51,858 nt of DNA, from positions 1 to 51,858 of the forward strand of contig PEAM01000031.1 in assembly GCA_002753565.1 (NCBI GenBank), written 5' to 3'. Numbering within the stretch: the stretch's first letter is position 1; the number at the start of each line of letters is the position of its first letter. The translations under genes and the position numbers were made by a program. The notes beneath the pieces are model-generated. The model saw nothing but the letters and a program-made list of their open reading frames with translations, searched no databases and had not been told where the DNA came from. Of this stretch, positions 31,646 to 41,577 are shown in pieces. This DNA comes from Magnetococcales bacterium (GTDB lineage: Bacteria; Pseudomonadota; Magnetococcia; Magnetococcales; JADFYX01).

Positions 31646-31786
31646 TCAACAATCATCGTCATCACCGAAAAAGAGGCCGACGCCCAGGAAAATGAACAGC
31701 AGCCGGAGTAACGATGAGCTGGAGATAAGAGCACTGAAAAACAAGACAACCACGAAAAACCCAAGAATAAGAAAAAATAGATCCAT
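31646..31786 (-). CDS. 46-aa membrane protein, two hydrophobic segments
   Basis: The frame from the ATG at 31786 encodes 46 residues: MDLFFLILGFFVVVLFFSAL is one membrane segment, a Ser-rich turn (ISSSS) follows, LLRLLFIFLGVGLFF is a second, and the tail is GDDDDC. An ideal AAGGAGGT lies 5 nt before the ATG, the strongest translation signal in this stretch. It lies between the HIRAN gene and the repeat protein on the same strand. Small two-helix membrane proteins are frequent toxins or regulators of membrane enzymes; no family recognised. It is too short for routine gene calling. Confidence 0.65.
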   Translation of the reverse strand: MDLFFLILGFFVVVLFFSALISSSSLLRLLFIFLGVGLFFGDDDDC

Positions 31787-31842
31787 GGATTACCTCCTTC
31801 ATAATCATAACCGAAATGTGTCCCAGATGAAACACTTCACGC

Positions 31843-32265
31843 TTATGCCTGTTTGCGCGAGGTTTCCATATGGATCTCCATCCGGATGCGTTTCCAGGGA
31901 TTGGGGGAGTCGGCGAGTTCGACAATGCGGGCTTGAAGTGGGATACCCCGGTCCAGCATCTGGGAGACTGCCACGTTGTCGGCGCGTGGCACATAACCCA
32001 GCTTTTTTCCATTCCAGAGCACCATCACCGCCTTGGCGTCATAGGTGTTATCTGCCTCCCGCTGCAGGGTCAACGGCTGACCCGTCCGCAGGCGAGGCCA
32101 TACTTTTTTACCTTGGTGATACTGGAAGCCCGCCAGAGGGGAGTTCTGGATCAGAATATGGGTGGAGGGTTTTTCGGTCTGAGCCTGCCCCGGTCGTGCC
32201 CCGCTGACCAGCCATGCGGCCAAACCAGCTCCTGCTTTGAAAAAATTGCGCTTTGTCAGGTTCAT
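31843..32265 (-). CDS. Exported HIRAN-domain protein
   Basis: The 140-aa protein begins with a leader that looks like a Tat signal: TKRNFFK followed by the hydrophobic AGAGLAAWLVSGA and a small-residue site near GQAQ. The mature part (residues about 40-130) matches a HIRAN domain: SPLAGFQYHQGKKVWPRLRT, READNTYDAKAVMVLWNGKK, LGYVPRADNVAVSQMLDRG. HIRAN usually binds DNA 3' ends in helicases and repair proteins; here it stands alone and would be outside the cytoplasm. GGAGA precedes the ATG. The combination has been seen in other bacteria as short unnamed proteins. Confidence 0.8.
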   Translation of the reverse strand: MNLTKRNFFKAGAGLAAWLVSGARPGQAQTEKPSTHILIQNSPLAGFQYHQGKKVWPRLRTGQPLTLQREADNTYDAKAVMVLWNGKKLGYVPRADNVAVSQMLDRGIPLQARIVELADSPNPWKRIRMEIHMETSRKQA

Positions 32266-32449
32266 CGTCGGTCTCCGTTTTGTTGCGGTTGGTTATCATA
32301 TCTACCGCAACCTATGGACCAACTTGAACATGCGAGAGTGCAAAAATATTTCCACTTTATTATCAATAACTTAAGCTGAAACACCCCGATACAGACAAAA
32401 AGGGATTAAACTGAGAAGTATAAAATTTCTTATGGTTCAAGAAGACTAT

Positions 32450-32620
32450 TTATCGTCTTTTCTGAATCTCTTCAATTTGAAGAATCCGACTGACCGGACT
32501 CTCCTCCTGATGGTTGGCCTTGTGCAGACGGGTCTGAATCCAGCCGTTCACACAAGCTGCGTAAAACGCATTTTCCTGTGCTATTTGTTGCTCACTCTTT
32601 TCGGCCCCCTCAGCTATCAC
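32450..32620 (-). CDS. 56-aa protein translationally coupled to hsdS
   Basis: A GTG at 32620 overlaps the hsdS stop as GTGA and is preceded by GGGGGGAAC. The open frame encodes 56 residues ([20 protein letters not shown] at the start, then AACVNGWIQTRLHKANHQEE, ending LQIEEIQKRR). Every junction of this operon (hsdR/hsdM, hsdM/hsdS, hsdS/this gene) overlaps by 4 nt, strong evidence that it is translated as part of the restriction locus. The composition is charged and helical with no recognised family. It could be a regulator or assembly factor. It is below the usual size cutoff. Confidence 0.65.
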   Translation of the reverse strand: MIAEGAEKSEQQIAQENAFYAACVNGWIQTRLHKANHQEESPVSRILQIEEIQKRR

Positions 32621-33798
32621 AGTTCCCCCCGGAAGGCACGTTGAGTTAAAGAACCAAAAAGGTGTTCTGCTTCATCAATTCCTGCCAAGTGCAACCCTTT
32701 GTCTTTTTTAACAGCTTCCACCACCCGCCGGTAATCATACTGAAGTTCAACAGGAGGATGAGCAATGCGGATATCTTGCATTTCCTGAGCATTGATATTT
32801 GCCATTCCCACGATGTTCTTACACATTCCCATGAGGGTAGCTTTTCCATGATCTGAATTAAGGTAGGATGCAATGTAATATGGATCAGCATTTTCATTCA
32901 CTCGTGCCCTGACAAGGTACCCTGCAATGGCCATCGGCTCATCCAAATCATACACAGCGGTTTTTCCAACTAACTCTTTGCTGTTCGTTCGGTTGAAAAG
33001 TATGTCATCATGGGTTGCGAGATACTTTGGTTGTTCCCGCTCATCAAGATCAACATATTTCAAGTCCGAAATATCCAACCCTCCTGCATAGGTAATATTA
33101 CCCATTCGTAAGACAGGAAATGCACCTTGCGATATATCCGCTTTTTTTGATGTGCCATATCGGACGTCAGAAACCAAATCCCGAATAGTACCAATCTCCC
33201 ACCCCTTAGGATTCGTCACCGGATCACCGAACATATCGAGGAAAACCGAGCGGAGGAACTGGTCGGCCAGGGCCAGGGCTTGGCGGCGCTTGCGGCGGAT
33301 GGTGTCGGCCTTGTCCAGAATCGCCGCGATGCGCTTCTGCTCTGGGAGGGGTAGGAGGGGGATCTTGTAGTCCCTGACCGCATCGACGGGAACCCTCTTC
33401 TGACCTGCCGCGCCAGCCATTTTCTTGGATTCCATAAACCTGAACCGGGGGTTCCAGACCATATGGAAGAGGTATCTGGCATCCAAGTGGTGACCAGGGC
33501 GCAGGACATGGAACTCGGTAGATCCGAATCCAACCTGTGTTCCAAGATTGACCAAATGAGCTGCTTTTCCATTTTCAAAACAAGGCGTGATTTTGGCGAA
33601 GATGACATCATCGCGTTCAAAATAGGTGTAGCCTTTCAATACCTCGCTAAGCGGGCGCATTTCTTCCTCGGCAATCGTTCCGTCTTCCAGAACTGCCGCC
33701 ATGGGGAGGAAAGAAACGGCATACTCCTCGCCACTTCTCACGGATTTAGGCAGGCGAGGATTGATTTGGGCAATTTCCCCCAGCGGAACCATCTTCAT
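32617..33798 (-). CDS. hsdS: Type I restriction specificity subunit
   Basis: The 393-aa protein has two target recognition domains and two conserved helical spacers. The first half is [20 protein letters not shown] to [20 protein letters not shown], the second [20 protein letters not shown] to [20 protein letters not shown]. Each half reads half of a bipartite DNA target and the helices set the spacing. It forms a complex with HsdM for methylation and with HsdR for cutting. Its start overlaps the hsdM stop by 4 nt, and its stop overlaps the 56-aa gene. The recognition sequence cannot be read from the protein. Confidence 0.95.
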   Translation of the reverse strand: MKMVPLGEIAQINPRLPKSVRSGEEYAVSFLPMAAVLEDGTIAEEEMRPLSEVLKGYTYFERDDVIFAKITPCFENGKAAHLVNLGTQVGFGSTEFHVLRPGHHLDARYLFHMVWNPRFRFMESKKMAGAAGQKRVPVDAVRDYKIPLLPLPEQKRIAAILDKADTIRRKRRQALALADQFLRSVFLDMFGDPVTNPKGWEIGTIRDLVSDVRYGTSKKADISQGAFPVLRMGNITYAGGLDISDLKYVDLDEREQPKYLATHDDILFNRTNSKELVGKTAVYDLDEPMAIAGYLVRARVNENADPYYIASYLNSDHGKATLMGMCKNIVGMANINAQEMQDIRIAHPPVELQYDYRRVVEAVKKDKGLHLAGIDEAEHLFGSLTQRAFRGEL

Positions 33799-35306
33799 CC
33801 CACCATCCCCCGCAGCTCTTCCAGATCGGCCATGATCTCCTTTTCCAGCTCCATCATCCGATCCAGAATCTCACCGGGTGGGTCGTATTCCTCTTCCTCG
33901 TACACCGTCTCCTTGTAGCGGTTGATGGAGAGGTCGTATTTATTCGTGCGGATCTCTTCAGCGGGCACAAAGAACGCCTTGGCGGTGCGATCCGTGAGCT
34001 TTTTCGGATCGCGGTCCTTCCACTGCGCCAGCAGGTCCGGCAGGTCGTTGGCCTCTACTTCCTGGCGTTTGTCATCCAGACTGAGACCGTCCGCCTGCAC
34101 ATCATAGAAAAAAACGTTATCCGTCGCGCCGCCTCGGGTGAAGATCAGCACCCCCGTGGAAACCCCGGCGTAGGGCTTGAACACTCCAGAAGGCAGGGAG
34201 ATCACCCCCTCCAGCTGGTTCTCCTCAACCAGCATTTTCCGCAAGGCGACATGTGCCTTGGAACTACCGAACAGAACCCCATCGGGTACGATGGTGGCGG
34301 AGCGTCCGCCAAGCTTGAGCATTTTCAGGATCAGCACCACAAAGAGCAGTTCGGTCTTTTTAGTCTTTACTTGTCCCAAGAGGGAGGGATGCACATCTTC
34401 ATAATCCAGGCTGCCCTTAAACGGTGGATTGGCCAGGATCACATCAAATGCATCGGCGGAGAGTTTAGGGTATTTCTCTGGGAAGTTGTTGCTGAGGGTA
34501 TCCTGATAATGGATATCCGGCGCATCCACGCCGTGGAGCAGTAGGTTCATGGCAGCGATGCGCAGCATGGTGGCATCAAAGTCAAAGCCCCGGAACATGC
34601 CTCGCTGGATGTGTTCCCGATGAGGTTCCAACAGATCACCGGGATAGATTTTATCCCCGGTTTCCGGGTCTGTGGTGATTAACGCCTCGGTGCTGTGGGT
34701 GCGCATGAGGTACTGCATGGCCTCCACCAGGAACCCGGCAGTGCCACAGGCAGGATCTCCGACCACCTCGGTGGGCTGGGGGTTGGTCAGCTCCACCATG
34801 GTACGAATGATATGGCGGGGCGTGCGGAACTGGCCGTTGATACCGGCGGTGGTAAGTTTGCCCAACAAATACTCGTAGAGATCCCCTTTGGTATCACCAG
34901 AGGTCAGCGGCAGTGCGTCGATCATCTCCACAGCTTTCACCAGCAGGCTGGGCTTGGCGATCATCAACTGGGCCTCTTTCATGTACTCGCCGAACTCAGC
35001 TCCATCCACCGCCACATTCTTGAAATGGGGGAAAACCCCATCCCGCACTACCGGGAGCATCTCCTGGGCGCCCATGTGCTTGAACTTGGACCAGCGCAGG
35101 TGCTGCTCGTCAACCTGAAAGTTATGCCGGAAGTCTTTGCCAGTACGGGCAGCACGCTTTTCGTGTCGTGATTCGGTGGCATCCAACAGACGAGCAAACA
35201 TAATAAATGAGATCTGCTCGATTACAGTGAGGGGGTTTGTGATGCCACCGGTATGAAACTCAAGCCAGAGCTTATCAATTTTACTTTTCAGTTCGCCGGT
35301 AATCAT
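33795..35306 (-). CDS. hsdM: Type I restriction adenine methyltransferase
   Basis: The 503-aa protein is the modification subunit. It has the N-terminal helical HsdM domain ([20 protein letters not shown]), AdoMet motif [18 protein letters not shown] near residue 184 and the N6-adenine catalytic motif LANPPFKG near 291. The C-terminal acidic helix ([20 protein letters not shown]) interacts with HsdS. It methylates adenine in the target to protect host DNA. The gene overlaps both neighbours by 4 nt. Confidence 0.97.
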   Translation of the reverse strand: MITGELKSKIDKLWLEFHTGGITNPLTVIEQISFIMFARLLDATESRHEKRAARTGKDFRHNFQVDEQHLRWSKFKHMGAQEMLPVVRDGVFPHFKNVAVDGAEFGEYMKEAQLMIAKPSLLVKAVEMIDALPLTSGDTKGDLYEYLLGKLTTAGINGQFRTPRHIIRTMVELTNPQPTEVVGDPACGTAGFLVEAMQYLMRTHSTEALITTDPETGDKIYPGDLLEPHREHIQRGMFRGFDFDATMLRIAAMNLLLHGVDAPDIHYQDTLSNNFPEKYPKLSADAFDVILANPPFKGSLDYEDVHPSLLGQVKTKKTELLFVVLILKMLKLGGRSATIVPDGVLFGSSKAHVALRKMLVEENQLEGVISLPSGVFKPYAGVSTGVLIFTRGGATDNVFFYDVQADGLSLDDKRQEVEANDLPDLLAQWKDRDPKKLTDRTAKAFFVPAEEIRTNKYDLSINRYKETVYEEEEYDPPGEILDRMMELEKEIMADLEELRGMVG

Positions 35307-38300
35307 GCAGTCGTTCTCTCTTCATTCATTGCTGGTGGTTTGAATATGTCCAGAATTTCGATGAGGTCATCCAGTTGGGCCTCATTAGGAAAGACTCCAT
35401 CAGGGCCATCACTATCCACCTGGGTAAAGGGGGCATCATAGAGCTTGTCGATAGCAATGACGCCGTATTTGCTGATATGGTTCTTGAGCAGCCCCAGGAA
35501 ACGGATCTGCTTGCCACTCAGGGTGGGATGGCGGCCCACAAAATCGGCAAAATGCTGCTCTACCGCCTGCGTCTCCATGCCGATGATGGAGCGGAGGATC
35601 TGCACCAGTCCACCAGCAGTCTCCTGGTAGAACTCCAACAGAATATTCAGATCCACACCTGGGTTGTCGGTATGGATCAAGGAGTTCAACGTATTCAGGT
35701 CAGCCTCGGAAACCGGTTCGCCGTTACGGATCTTCTTCAGAGTGGGATTGCTCTCGAAAAGTGGTTTCAAAGCCTCTTCCACTCGGATCCGATAGGCAGC
35801 CAAGTCGTTGGCAGTAATGTTGGCCTTTCTCTGTCCAAACTTCACACCGCCATCTTCCACATCCACAATTCGAACGATTTCTTCAGGACGCTCAATAGGA
35901 CGTCGGTGGTGCATGATACCCCGCAGTTCCCTACGAATCTCCTCTAACTGAGGTACGGTCACCTCGTGCCAGAAAGCGGCATCTTTCACTTGCTTGATGG
36001 TTTCGCCTTTCTCACGTACCGGATTGAGGTGCATCTGCAGCTGAGCCACCTGATCCAGGAGTTGATCCCGATAATCCTCAAAGAGGCTGGAGTTCTTGAG
36101 TAACTCAACCTGCATGTTGGCTATGAGGCGGTCAAACTGCCAAGCAGCAGAGTGAGAGCGGATATTGATCCACTGCATAAGTGGAGCCATGCTCTGACGC
36201 AGAGTATCCACGGTTCCCGGCGTGAACTGTTCCAGCTCATGGGGTTGTTGGACAGTGCGCTTTTCTTTCCACTTTTCACGTACTGCTATGGTCTCCTCCG
36301 GCAGGGTGGCCAGATCCTTGCCAATCAGCTCGATGGCGATCTTGAAGGCTTCAGGGCTGGTATGATCCAGAGCTTCTTCGGCCAAATCGATGCGGGCTTC
36401 AAATACCTGCTGCATGAGAGATTTTGACGGGAGAACTTCGGTTTGTTGAACATTGTGCTCAAAGTATTCGAAGTTGCCCCAGTGATCGAAGATACGGAAG
36501 TTGGTCTTGTCCTCGCCCGGGCCATTAAGATCCAGACAGAGTCGTGTGCCGCGTCCAATCATTTGCCAAAACTTCACATGTGACTTTATAGGGCGGGCAA
36601 AAACCAGATTGACCACCTCCGGCACATCAATGCCGGTATCGAGCATATCCACTGAAACGGCGATGGTGAGATCCTTATTGGTGCCGATCCCTTTGAAGTC
36701 ATCTATGAGCTGTTCGGCGCGGGGATCGTAGTTGTCGATCACCTGGCAGAAACGGCCACCATATTGAGGGTACATCTCATCGAAGAGCTGAGCCAGAAGT
36801 ACCGCATGATTGTGGTTGCGTGCGAAAATGATGGTCTTGCCGGGATGGGTACCGGTAGATTCCCGCAGACCGTTCTCCATCAGGTTACGCAGAACCAGTC
36901 GGTTGGTCTCCTTGTTGAACACCGCCTTGTCAATTTCTTTCGAGTCATAATCGAAGGAGTCTGGATCTTCTCCAGCCTCTTCAAGCTGCAGGCGTTGCTC
37001 ATCGGTGAGGCGCTCCACCTTGATCCCTTCACGCAGGAAGTCGGTGGTGTGGGCGAAGAGCTCGAAGGGAACAAGATGGCCTTCCTCCACAGCACGGGAG
37101 AAGTCGTAGTTGAAAGTGGGATCCGCATTCTCACAACCGAACAGCTGATAGGTGTTGCGGTTGATCATTCCCACCGGCGTGGCGGTGAGTCCCACCTGGA
37201 GGGCATCGAAATAGGTAAAGAGATCCTTGTAGCGGTTGTAGATACTTCTGTGGGACTCATCTGCAATGACCAAGTCAAAGAAACCCACGTCAAAAGTCTC
37301 GAAGACCTTCGTCATGGCGGGATAGGTTGCCAGATAGATTCGTTTGTCCCGCTCTTTGGCTGTATTGCGTCCAACGATAACCAACGGTTCGTTGAGAAAA
37401 TCGCCATAGGCGTTTTTGGCCTGTTTGCGTAGTTCCCTGCGATCACAAAGGAAAAGCACCCGTTTGACCCAACCGGCTCGGATAAGCACATCGGTCAGAG
37501 CAATGGCCACACGGGTCTTGCCGGTGCCGGTGGCTTGCACGATGAGGGAACGGCGGTGTTTGGCGGTAAATCGTTCACAAACACGGGTGATGGCTTCCAA
37601 CTGATAGAGACGGCTCTTACCGGCGATCTCCTGGTTGACCTGCACTACGTCATTACTGGTAGGATCAACGCCTTTATCGACGCCAACGCCTGGCAGGTTG
37701 CGATTTCGGGTGCGCTTGATCACCTGATACTGCAGGCTGTCCTTGGAGTAGAAGCCGTAGAGCTTGCGGGGCGGGTAGCCCAAGGTATCATCCCAGATCC
37801 AGATATCGAATCCGTTGGTGTAGAAGATAATGGGGCGCTGGCCATGCATCTTCTCCAAGCCATCAGCATAGAGTTGGGCCTGTTTCTTTCCTCGCTCAGC
37901 AGATACGGCGGCTTTTTTGGCCTCGATCACGGCTAGGGGCTTGCCGTTGTCATCCCATAGCACATAATCAGCGTAGCCTTTGGTGGTAACTGTAGGTTGA
38001 TGATCGACCTCTACTTCCTGACCGACCTCTTCGGTGTCCTGACCGTCAACACCCACCTTCCAACCAGCTGCAACCAACTGGCTGTCTATCATCCGCAAGC
38101 GGGTTGTCTCTTCATCAAAAGCCAAGGCATCGGCAGCATGCCTGCCTGACTCAAACAATGCCTCCAACTCTTCAGCTTTGACTTGGGCAGTTTGGGCATT
38201 GGCGCGAGTAGCTTCCAACTCATCCAGGAGAGCCTTCATTTGGGCTTCTTGGGCTGCTAGTTTTTCAAGAGCCTCTCTCTTCTCCTTCTTAATCTGGGCA

Positions 38301-38740
38301 CTGTCAGCTTCTGAAGTTCCATGCGGTACTGGCTCTTGATATGGGGGCAAATCAGAGCTTTTACCACGTTGACTGGTCACAAAGATCCAGCGACCTACCT
38401 CATGAGCCTCTTTTAGAATCCATAGTGCAACATGGCTATTTGCCGTTTCACCATGGGCAGCCTTGTTTCCGTGGATACGGATAGCGTGGAGTTTGTCCAC
38501 GACTACTTTTGGAACGGCATTGACAAAGGCATGCTCATTGAGCAAATCGTGCAGGCTGGCACGAAAAGGTTTTTCGAATCCTGCAGAGTCATAGATCCAC
38601 AGCGCCAGTTGTTCACCGAAAGAGCGCAACTTGACCAAGCTGCTCCCTGGATCTGGGTGAGCATAGCTTTCGGCAAATCCACCTAGCTCTGCCAGAACTG
38701 GCCAGTACGGGCGTAAAAATTCGAAGTTCAGCGATTTCAT
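35303..38740 (-). CDS. hsdR: Type I restriction endonuclease/translocase
   Basis: The 1145-aa protein has, in order, a DUF4145-like N-terminal helical domain (residues 1-115, [11 protein letters not shown]), a coiled coil (about 155-205), a PD-(D/E)xK nuclease ([11 protein letters not shown] then AVIEAKK near 275), and a superfamily 2 DNA translocase ([13 protein letters not shown] near 405, DESHRS near 500, LTATPVG near 524, MIGRGTRL near 740). An EcoEI-type C-terminal part follows. It pulls DNA toward the complex and cuts far from the target. I chose the ATG at 38740; one at 38755 is possible. It heads the operon. Confidence 0.96.
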   Translation of the reverse strand: MKSLNFEFLRPYWPVLAELGGFAESYAHPDPGSSLVKLRSFGEQLALWIYDSAGFEKPFRASLHDLLNEHAFVNAVPKVVVDKLHAIRIHGNKAAHGETANSHVALWILKEAHEVGRWIFVTSQRGKSSDLPPYQEPVPHGTSEADSAQIKKEKREALEKLAAQEAQMKALLDELEATRANAQTAQVKAEELEALFESGRHAADALAFDEETTRLRMIDSQLVAAGWKVGVDGQDTEEVGQEVEVDHQPTVTTKGYADYVLWDDNGKPLAVIEAKKAAVSAERGKKQAQLYADGLEKMHGQRPIIFYTNGFDIWIWDDTLGYPPRKLYGFYSKDSLQYQVIKRTRNRNLPGVGVDKGVDPTSNDVVQVNQEIAGKSRLYQLEAITRVCERFTAKHRRSLIVQATGTGKTRVAIALTDVLIRAGWVKRVLFLCDRRELRKQAKNAYGDFLNEPLVIVGRNTAKERDKRIYLATYPAMTKVFETFDVGFFDLVIADESHRSIYNRYKDLFTYFDALQVGLTATPVGMINRNTYQLFGCENADPTFNYDFSRAVEEGHLVPFELFAHTTDFLREGIKVERLTDEQRLQLEEAGEDPDSFDYDSKEIDKAVFNKETNRLVLRNLMENGLRESTGTHPGKTIIFARNHNHAVLLAQLFDEMYPQYGGRFCQVIDNYDPRAEQLIDDFKGIGTNKDLTIAVSVDMLDTGIDVPEVVNLVFARPIKSHVKFWQMIGRGTRLCLDLNGPGEDKTNFRIFDHWGNFEYFEHNVQQTEVLPSKSLMQQVFEARIDLAEEALDHTSPEAFKIAIELIGKDLATLPEETIAVREKWKEKRTVQQPHELEQFTPGTVDTLRQSMAPLMQWINIRSHSAAWQFDRLIANMQVELLKNSSLFEDYRDQLLDQVAQLQMHLNPVREKGETIKQVKDAAFWHEVTVPQLEEIRRELRGIMHHRRPIERPEEIVRIVDVEDGGVKFGQRKANITANDLAAYRIRVEEALKPLFESNPTLKKIRNGEPVSEADLNTLNSLIHTDNPGVDLNILLEFYQETAGGLVQILRSIIGMETQAVEQHFADFVGRHPTLSGKQIRFLGLLKNHISKYGVIAIDKLYDAPFTQVDSDGPDGVFPNEAQLDDLIEILDIFKPPAMNEERTTA

Positions 38741-38783
38741 AATAAATCGTTCCATACAATGGGTAAGAGCAATGGAGATGCCA

Positions 38784-40292
38784 TCACGTTTTCACCCCAT
38801 GTTTCTTCATCCAGTTGGTAAGAGTTTGGTAGTTGGCAATACCCAGCAATTGGGCTGCTTTTGTCTTGTTGCCATGCGTACGGTCCAAGGCCCTTTCCAG
38901 GTAGTGTTGAGCCACCTCGTCTATGAGTGCTTGAAGGTCAATTCCATCAGATAAATCACGATTTAGAACTGCATCAGAGTTGCCATGAGCCTTGGCCACA
39001 GGAAACAAAGAGTCCCGTACATCTTCAACTCGAATGGAGTCACCTGAAGACCATACGGCCAACCGTCTCAGGGTGTTGAGCAGCTCCCGGACATTGCCCG
39101 GCCAGACATGTTGGAGAAGAAGATTTTTTGCGCCTGTAGAAATTTTCTTATGCTCATAGCCGGGCTCTTGAGCGCTCTCATGATTTACTTGATCCAGTAG
39201 TTTCTCTATCAGCAAAGAGAGATCACCATGACGTTCCCTTAAGGGGGGAATTTGTATAACTGCCACGGCAAGCCTGTAGAAGAGATCCTCCCTGAAATCA
39301 CCTTGTGCTATCTCGTCAGTCAGAGTTCGGTTGGTGGCCGAGATGATGCGGATATCTATTTTGATAGGAGAGGTGGAGCCAACCCGGACAATTTCACCTT
39401 CCTGGATGGCCCTCAGGAGCTTCACTTGGGCTTTCAAAGGGAGTTCGCCAATTTCATCAAGAAAGACCGTTCCTTCATCTCCAGCCTCAAAGTATCCCTT
39501 CCTTTGTGAAATTGCCCCGGAAAAGGCGCCTTTTTCATGGCCGAACAGCTCTGACTCCACCAACTCGGGCGGTATCGCACCGCAGTTGACCGTGATGAAT
39601 GGTTTGTCTTTTCGCGGGCTGGCGCGATGAATCGCTCGGGCCAAAAGCTCCTTGCCAGTTCCAGATTCTCCTTCAATCAATACCGAGATCGATCTTGGAG
39701 CCACCTTCTGAGCACGAGCAACCATTCTTTTCATGATCGTGCTGCGATGGATAATGTTGGAAAACTCTGGAGACTCGGGTGGTGGTGCTGCAGCCAGGCG
39801 CTCAATTTCTCGATCTGGCCTATCGAGCAGATCCGGGATGAACTCGGCTGAGATGTCGAAGGGAACCGACGCAGTACGGACCCCCCTATCCTTAGCAGAC
39901 TCGATGAGCTCAGCCGGGAACCGTGTTTTGGCCAGGATTACCCATACTGCCGCCATGGCTGGAGTGCCCGGACTCAGATGGAAGACCAGTTCCGTTTTTG
40001 GGTTGGCCTTTTTCACTTCAAGAATCAGGTTTCGGGCAGCTTGGTAAATCTCGCCAAAATTGGTGGGGGTGGTAAGAGTGATCGGGTAGAGCTTGATTTT
40101 TGCCTTGGTTTGAGGTCTGAGCCATTCCACATATGGAGCCGCCAATTCCTCAGGATAATTGACCAGCATGTAAACCTGAGAGAACTCCTCGTGATCAACC
40201 GCTTGCCCAATCGGACCTCGTCCCACCTCTTCGGGCTCGGTAGCTGCCCTAATATCAGTCATTCCCAGCCAGCAGATCAGAATTCTTTTCAT
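38784..40292 (-). CDS. RtcR-like CARF-sigma54 transcription activator
   Basis: The protein of about 502 aa has an N-terminal CARF-like sensor (residues 1-165: MKRILICWLGMTDIRAA, and VFHLSPGTPAMAAVWVILAK with the ligand-loop SPGTPAM). An AAA+ domain follows (Walker A EGESGTGKELLARAI, the sigma54 loop GAFSGA in place of the usual GAFTGA, Walker B VFLDEIGELP). A Fis-type helix-turn-helix is at the end (GNKTKAAQLLGIANYQTLTN). RtcR uses such a CARF domain to sense damaged RNA and activate RNA-repair genes with sigma54. Starts at 40301 or 40328 are possible; none has a good ribosome site. It diverges from the ARPP-1/ADP-ribosylglycohydrolase genes. Confidence 0.88.
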   Translation of the reverse strand: MKRILICWLGMTDIRAATEPEEVGRGPIGQAVDHEEFSQVYMLVNYPEELAAPYVEWLRPQTKAKIKLYPITLTTPTNFGEIYQAARNLILEVKKANPKTELVFHLSPGTPAMAAVWVILAKTRFPAELIESAKDRGVRTASVPFDISAEFIPDLLDRPDREIERLAAAPPPESPEFSNIIHRSTIMKRMVARAQKVAPRSISVLIEGESGTGKELLARAIHRASPRKDKPFITVNCGAIPPELVESELFGHEKGAFSGAISQRKGYFEAGDEGTVFLDEIGELPLKAQVKLLRAIQEGEIVRVGSTSPIKIDIRIISATNRTLTDEIAQGDFREDLFYRLAVAVIQIPPLRERHGDLSLLIEKLLDQVNHESAQEPGYEHKKISTGAKNLLLQHVWPGNVRELLNTLRRLAVWSSGDSIRVEDVRDSLFPVAKAHGNSDAVLNRDLSDGIDLQALIDEVAQHYLERALDRTHGNKTKAAQLLGIANYQTLTNWMKKHGVKT

Positions 40293-40396
40293 GCTAGACA
40301 TATTAGAACTTTTATTACGTTTGCACAAAATATTTTATGGTCGCTTAGTCTAGAGTGATTGGCATTCCCACTAAAAATTCCTTGATTTCAGTGCAA

Positions 40397-40409
40397 TATC
40401 ATCATGTTA
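40397..40409 (+). promoter_or_regulatory. IHF-like site upstream of ARPP-1 promoter
   Basis: The 13 bases TATCATCATGTTA match the IHF consensus WATCAANNNNTTR with one mismatch (T for A at the sixth base). The site is AT-rich and lies 17 nt upstream of the sigma54-like -24 element, in the intergenic region of the divergent activator. Sigma54 promoters commonly need IHF bending here, which supports the promoter call. It is a weak consensus and can occur by chance. Confidence 0.35.
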
Positions 40410-40426
40410 TTGGTTTCTATTATGGC

Positions 40427-40442
40427 TGGCACAAATCATGAT
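40427..40442 (+). promoter_or_regulatory. Candidate sigma54 promoter for the ARPP-1 operon
   Basis: TGGCAC at 40427-40432 is a perfect -24 element. At the required spacing the -12 element reads ATGAT instead of TTGCA/T, so the invariant GC is imperfect (GA). Transcription would start near 40453, giving a leader of about 40 nt before the ATG at 40492. A sigma54-dependent activator encoded divergently makes a sigma54 promoter expected here. A pair of inverted CTAGAC/GTCTAG motifs at about 40295 and 40348 could be part of its enhancer. Confidence 0.4.
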
Positions 40443-40491
40443 AATGAGTTGGTAACGACACTACATTTTCGAGAACATGAGGAGACTTGCC

Positions 40492-41529
40492 ATGTCTACT
40501 ATCCAGTCAGCACTTTCCAACATCTCCATTGGGCCGTCACAATCCAAAGGGGACCTTTTCATGTTTCCGATCATCTCTTCGCAAGAACCGCAAGAGGAGC
40601 GTGAGTATCTTCTCCTGGATGAGGCTTTGGAAACGGAACAGTTCCGAGTGACTGAGGTTTCGGAAAGCGGTAGCGTCCCTGAGCTACTTGCCTTCAACGA
40701 TACTGAAAAACCTGTTCTTCTTCTTGATGGTGAGGAGCTGATCGGAGCAAAACAGAACCGGATCCTGAATCTAACCGTCCTGGTTCCGGCAAAGAGCAAG
40801 CTTAACATACCCGTATCATGCGTTGAGCAAGGACGCTGGCATGCCCGCTCAACAGAATTTGCAAGTGCTGGCAGGGCTCACTTTGCACGAGGACGGATGC
40901 GGAAGATGAAGTCTGTTAGCGAACAAATGAGATCTGAAATGATGTCTCGGCGATCCAATCAAAGCGAAGTATGGGATTCAGTCGCCGAAGCCCAGGTGAG
41001 CATGTGCGCATCATCTCCAACCAGCGCATCAGAGGCACTTCACCAGAAGGCGCGTCCACGTCTGGATGAGTTTCATCAAGCTTTTCTCGCAGTTGATAAG
41101 CAAGTAGGTACTGTTTTCGTTCGAAGTGGTGCCGTTGTGGGTATGGACCTTTTCGACCACACGACTACATTGCAGAAACTCCTTCCCAAGCTGGTGGAAA
41201 GCTACGGGGTAGATTCCATTGCCTTCGATCAACCACTAAAAGCCACAAAGGCTAATAATATTGAAGAGTTTCTTGGACTTGTAGAATCATCGGGTGTTGA
41301 TGCACACAAAGCCATTGGTCTCGGGAATGATCTCCGGCTGGATGGAAGAAAAATCACAGGAGCAGCATTAGAAGAATCAGCCAGGGTCATACATCTGTGT
41401 GCATTTATGGATGAGGATTCTGAATCTTCTGATTCAATGTCCGCAAGCAGCACATCTCGTATGGCCGGTGCCATGCGACGCAGGGGGAATATTTCCCGCA
41501 GGTCCCGCCATGAAGGCAAACAAGAGTAG
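40492..41529 (+). CDS. ARPP-1 domain protein
   Basis: The 345-aa protein matches the ARPP-1 domain (ARG and rhodanese-phosphatase-associated) along most of its length: FMFPIISSQEPQEEREYLLL, EKPVLLLDGEELIGAKQNRI, NLTVLVPAKSKLNIPVSCVE, QGRWHARS. This domain was named from its neighbourhood with ADP-ribosylglycohydrolases, as seen here with the next gene; its biochemical role is unknown. The ATG at 40492 has AGGAG 7 nt upstream, better than an in-frame ATG at 40477. The last 40 residues are Ser/Arg-rich. It is the first gene divergent from the CARF-sigma54 activator and is probably controlled by it. Confidence 0.85.
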   Translation: MSTIQSALSNISIGPSQSKGDLFMFPIISSQEPQEEREYLLLDEALETEQFRVTEVSESGSVPELLAFNDTEKPVLLLDGEELIGAKQNRILNLTVLVPAKSKLNIPVSCVEQGRWHARSTEFASAGRAHFARGRMRKMKSVSEQMRSEMMSRRSNQSEVWDSVAEAQVSMCASSPTSASEALHQKARPRLDEFHQAFLAVDKQVGTVFVRSGAVVGMDLFDHTTTLQKLLPKLVESYGVDSIAFDQPLKATKANNIEEFLGLVESSGVDAHKAIGLGNDLRLDGRKITGAALEESARVIHLCAFMDEDSESSDSMSASSTSRMAGAMRRRGNISRRSRHEGKQE

Positions 41530-41577
41530 TGTAGTCTGGATAGTAAGAGAGTAGTTTTGCACAAAAGGAGGCAGAAA

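Noticed and set aside
31635-32207. Plus-strand 190-aa frame opposite the HIRAN gene
   Set aside because: Overlaps the HIRAN and 46-aa genes antisense; composition is that of a shadow frame.
32432-32644. Plus-strand 70-aa frame next to hsdS
   Set aside because: It overlaps the better supported minus-strand 56-aa frame that is coupled to hsdS, and it has no good ribosome site.
38784-40292. CARF domain as evidence for a type III CRISPR locus
   Set aside because: No repeats, Cas10 or other cas genes are in the window. The domain is fused to a sigma54 activator as in RtcR, so CRISPR is not needed to explain it.
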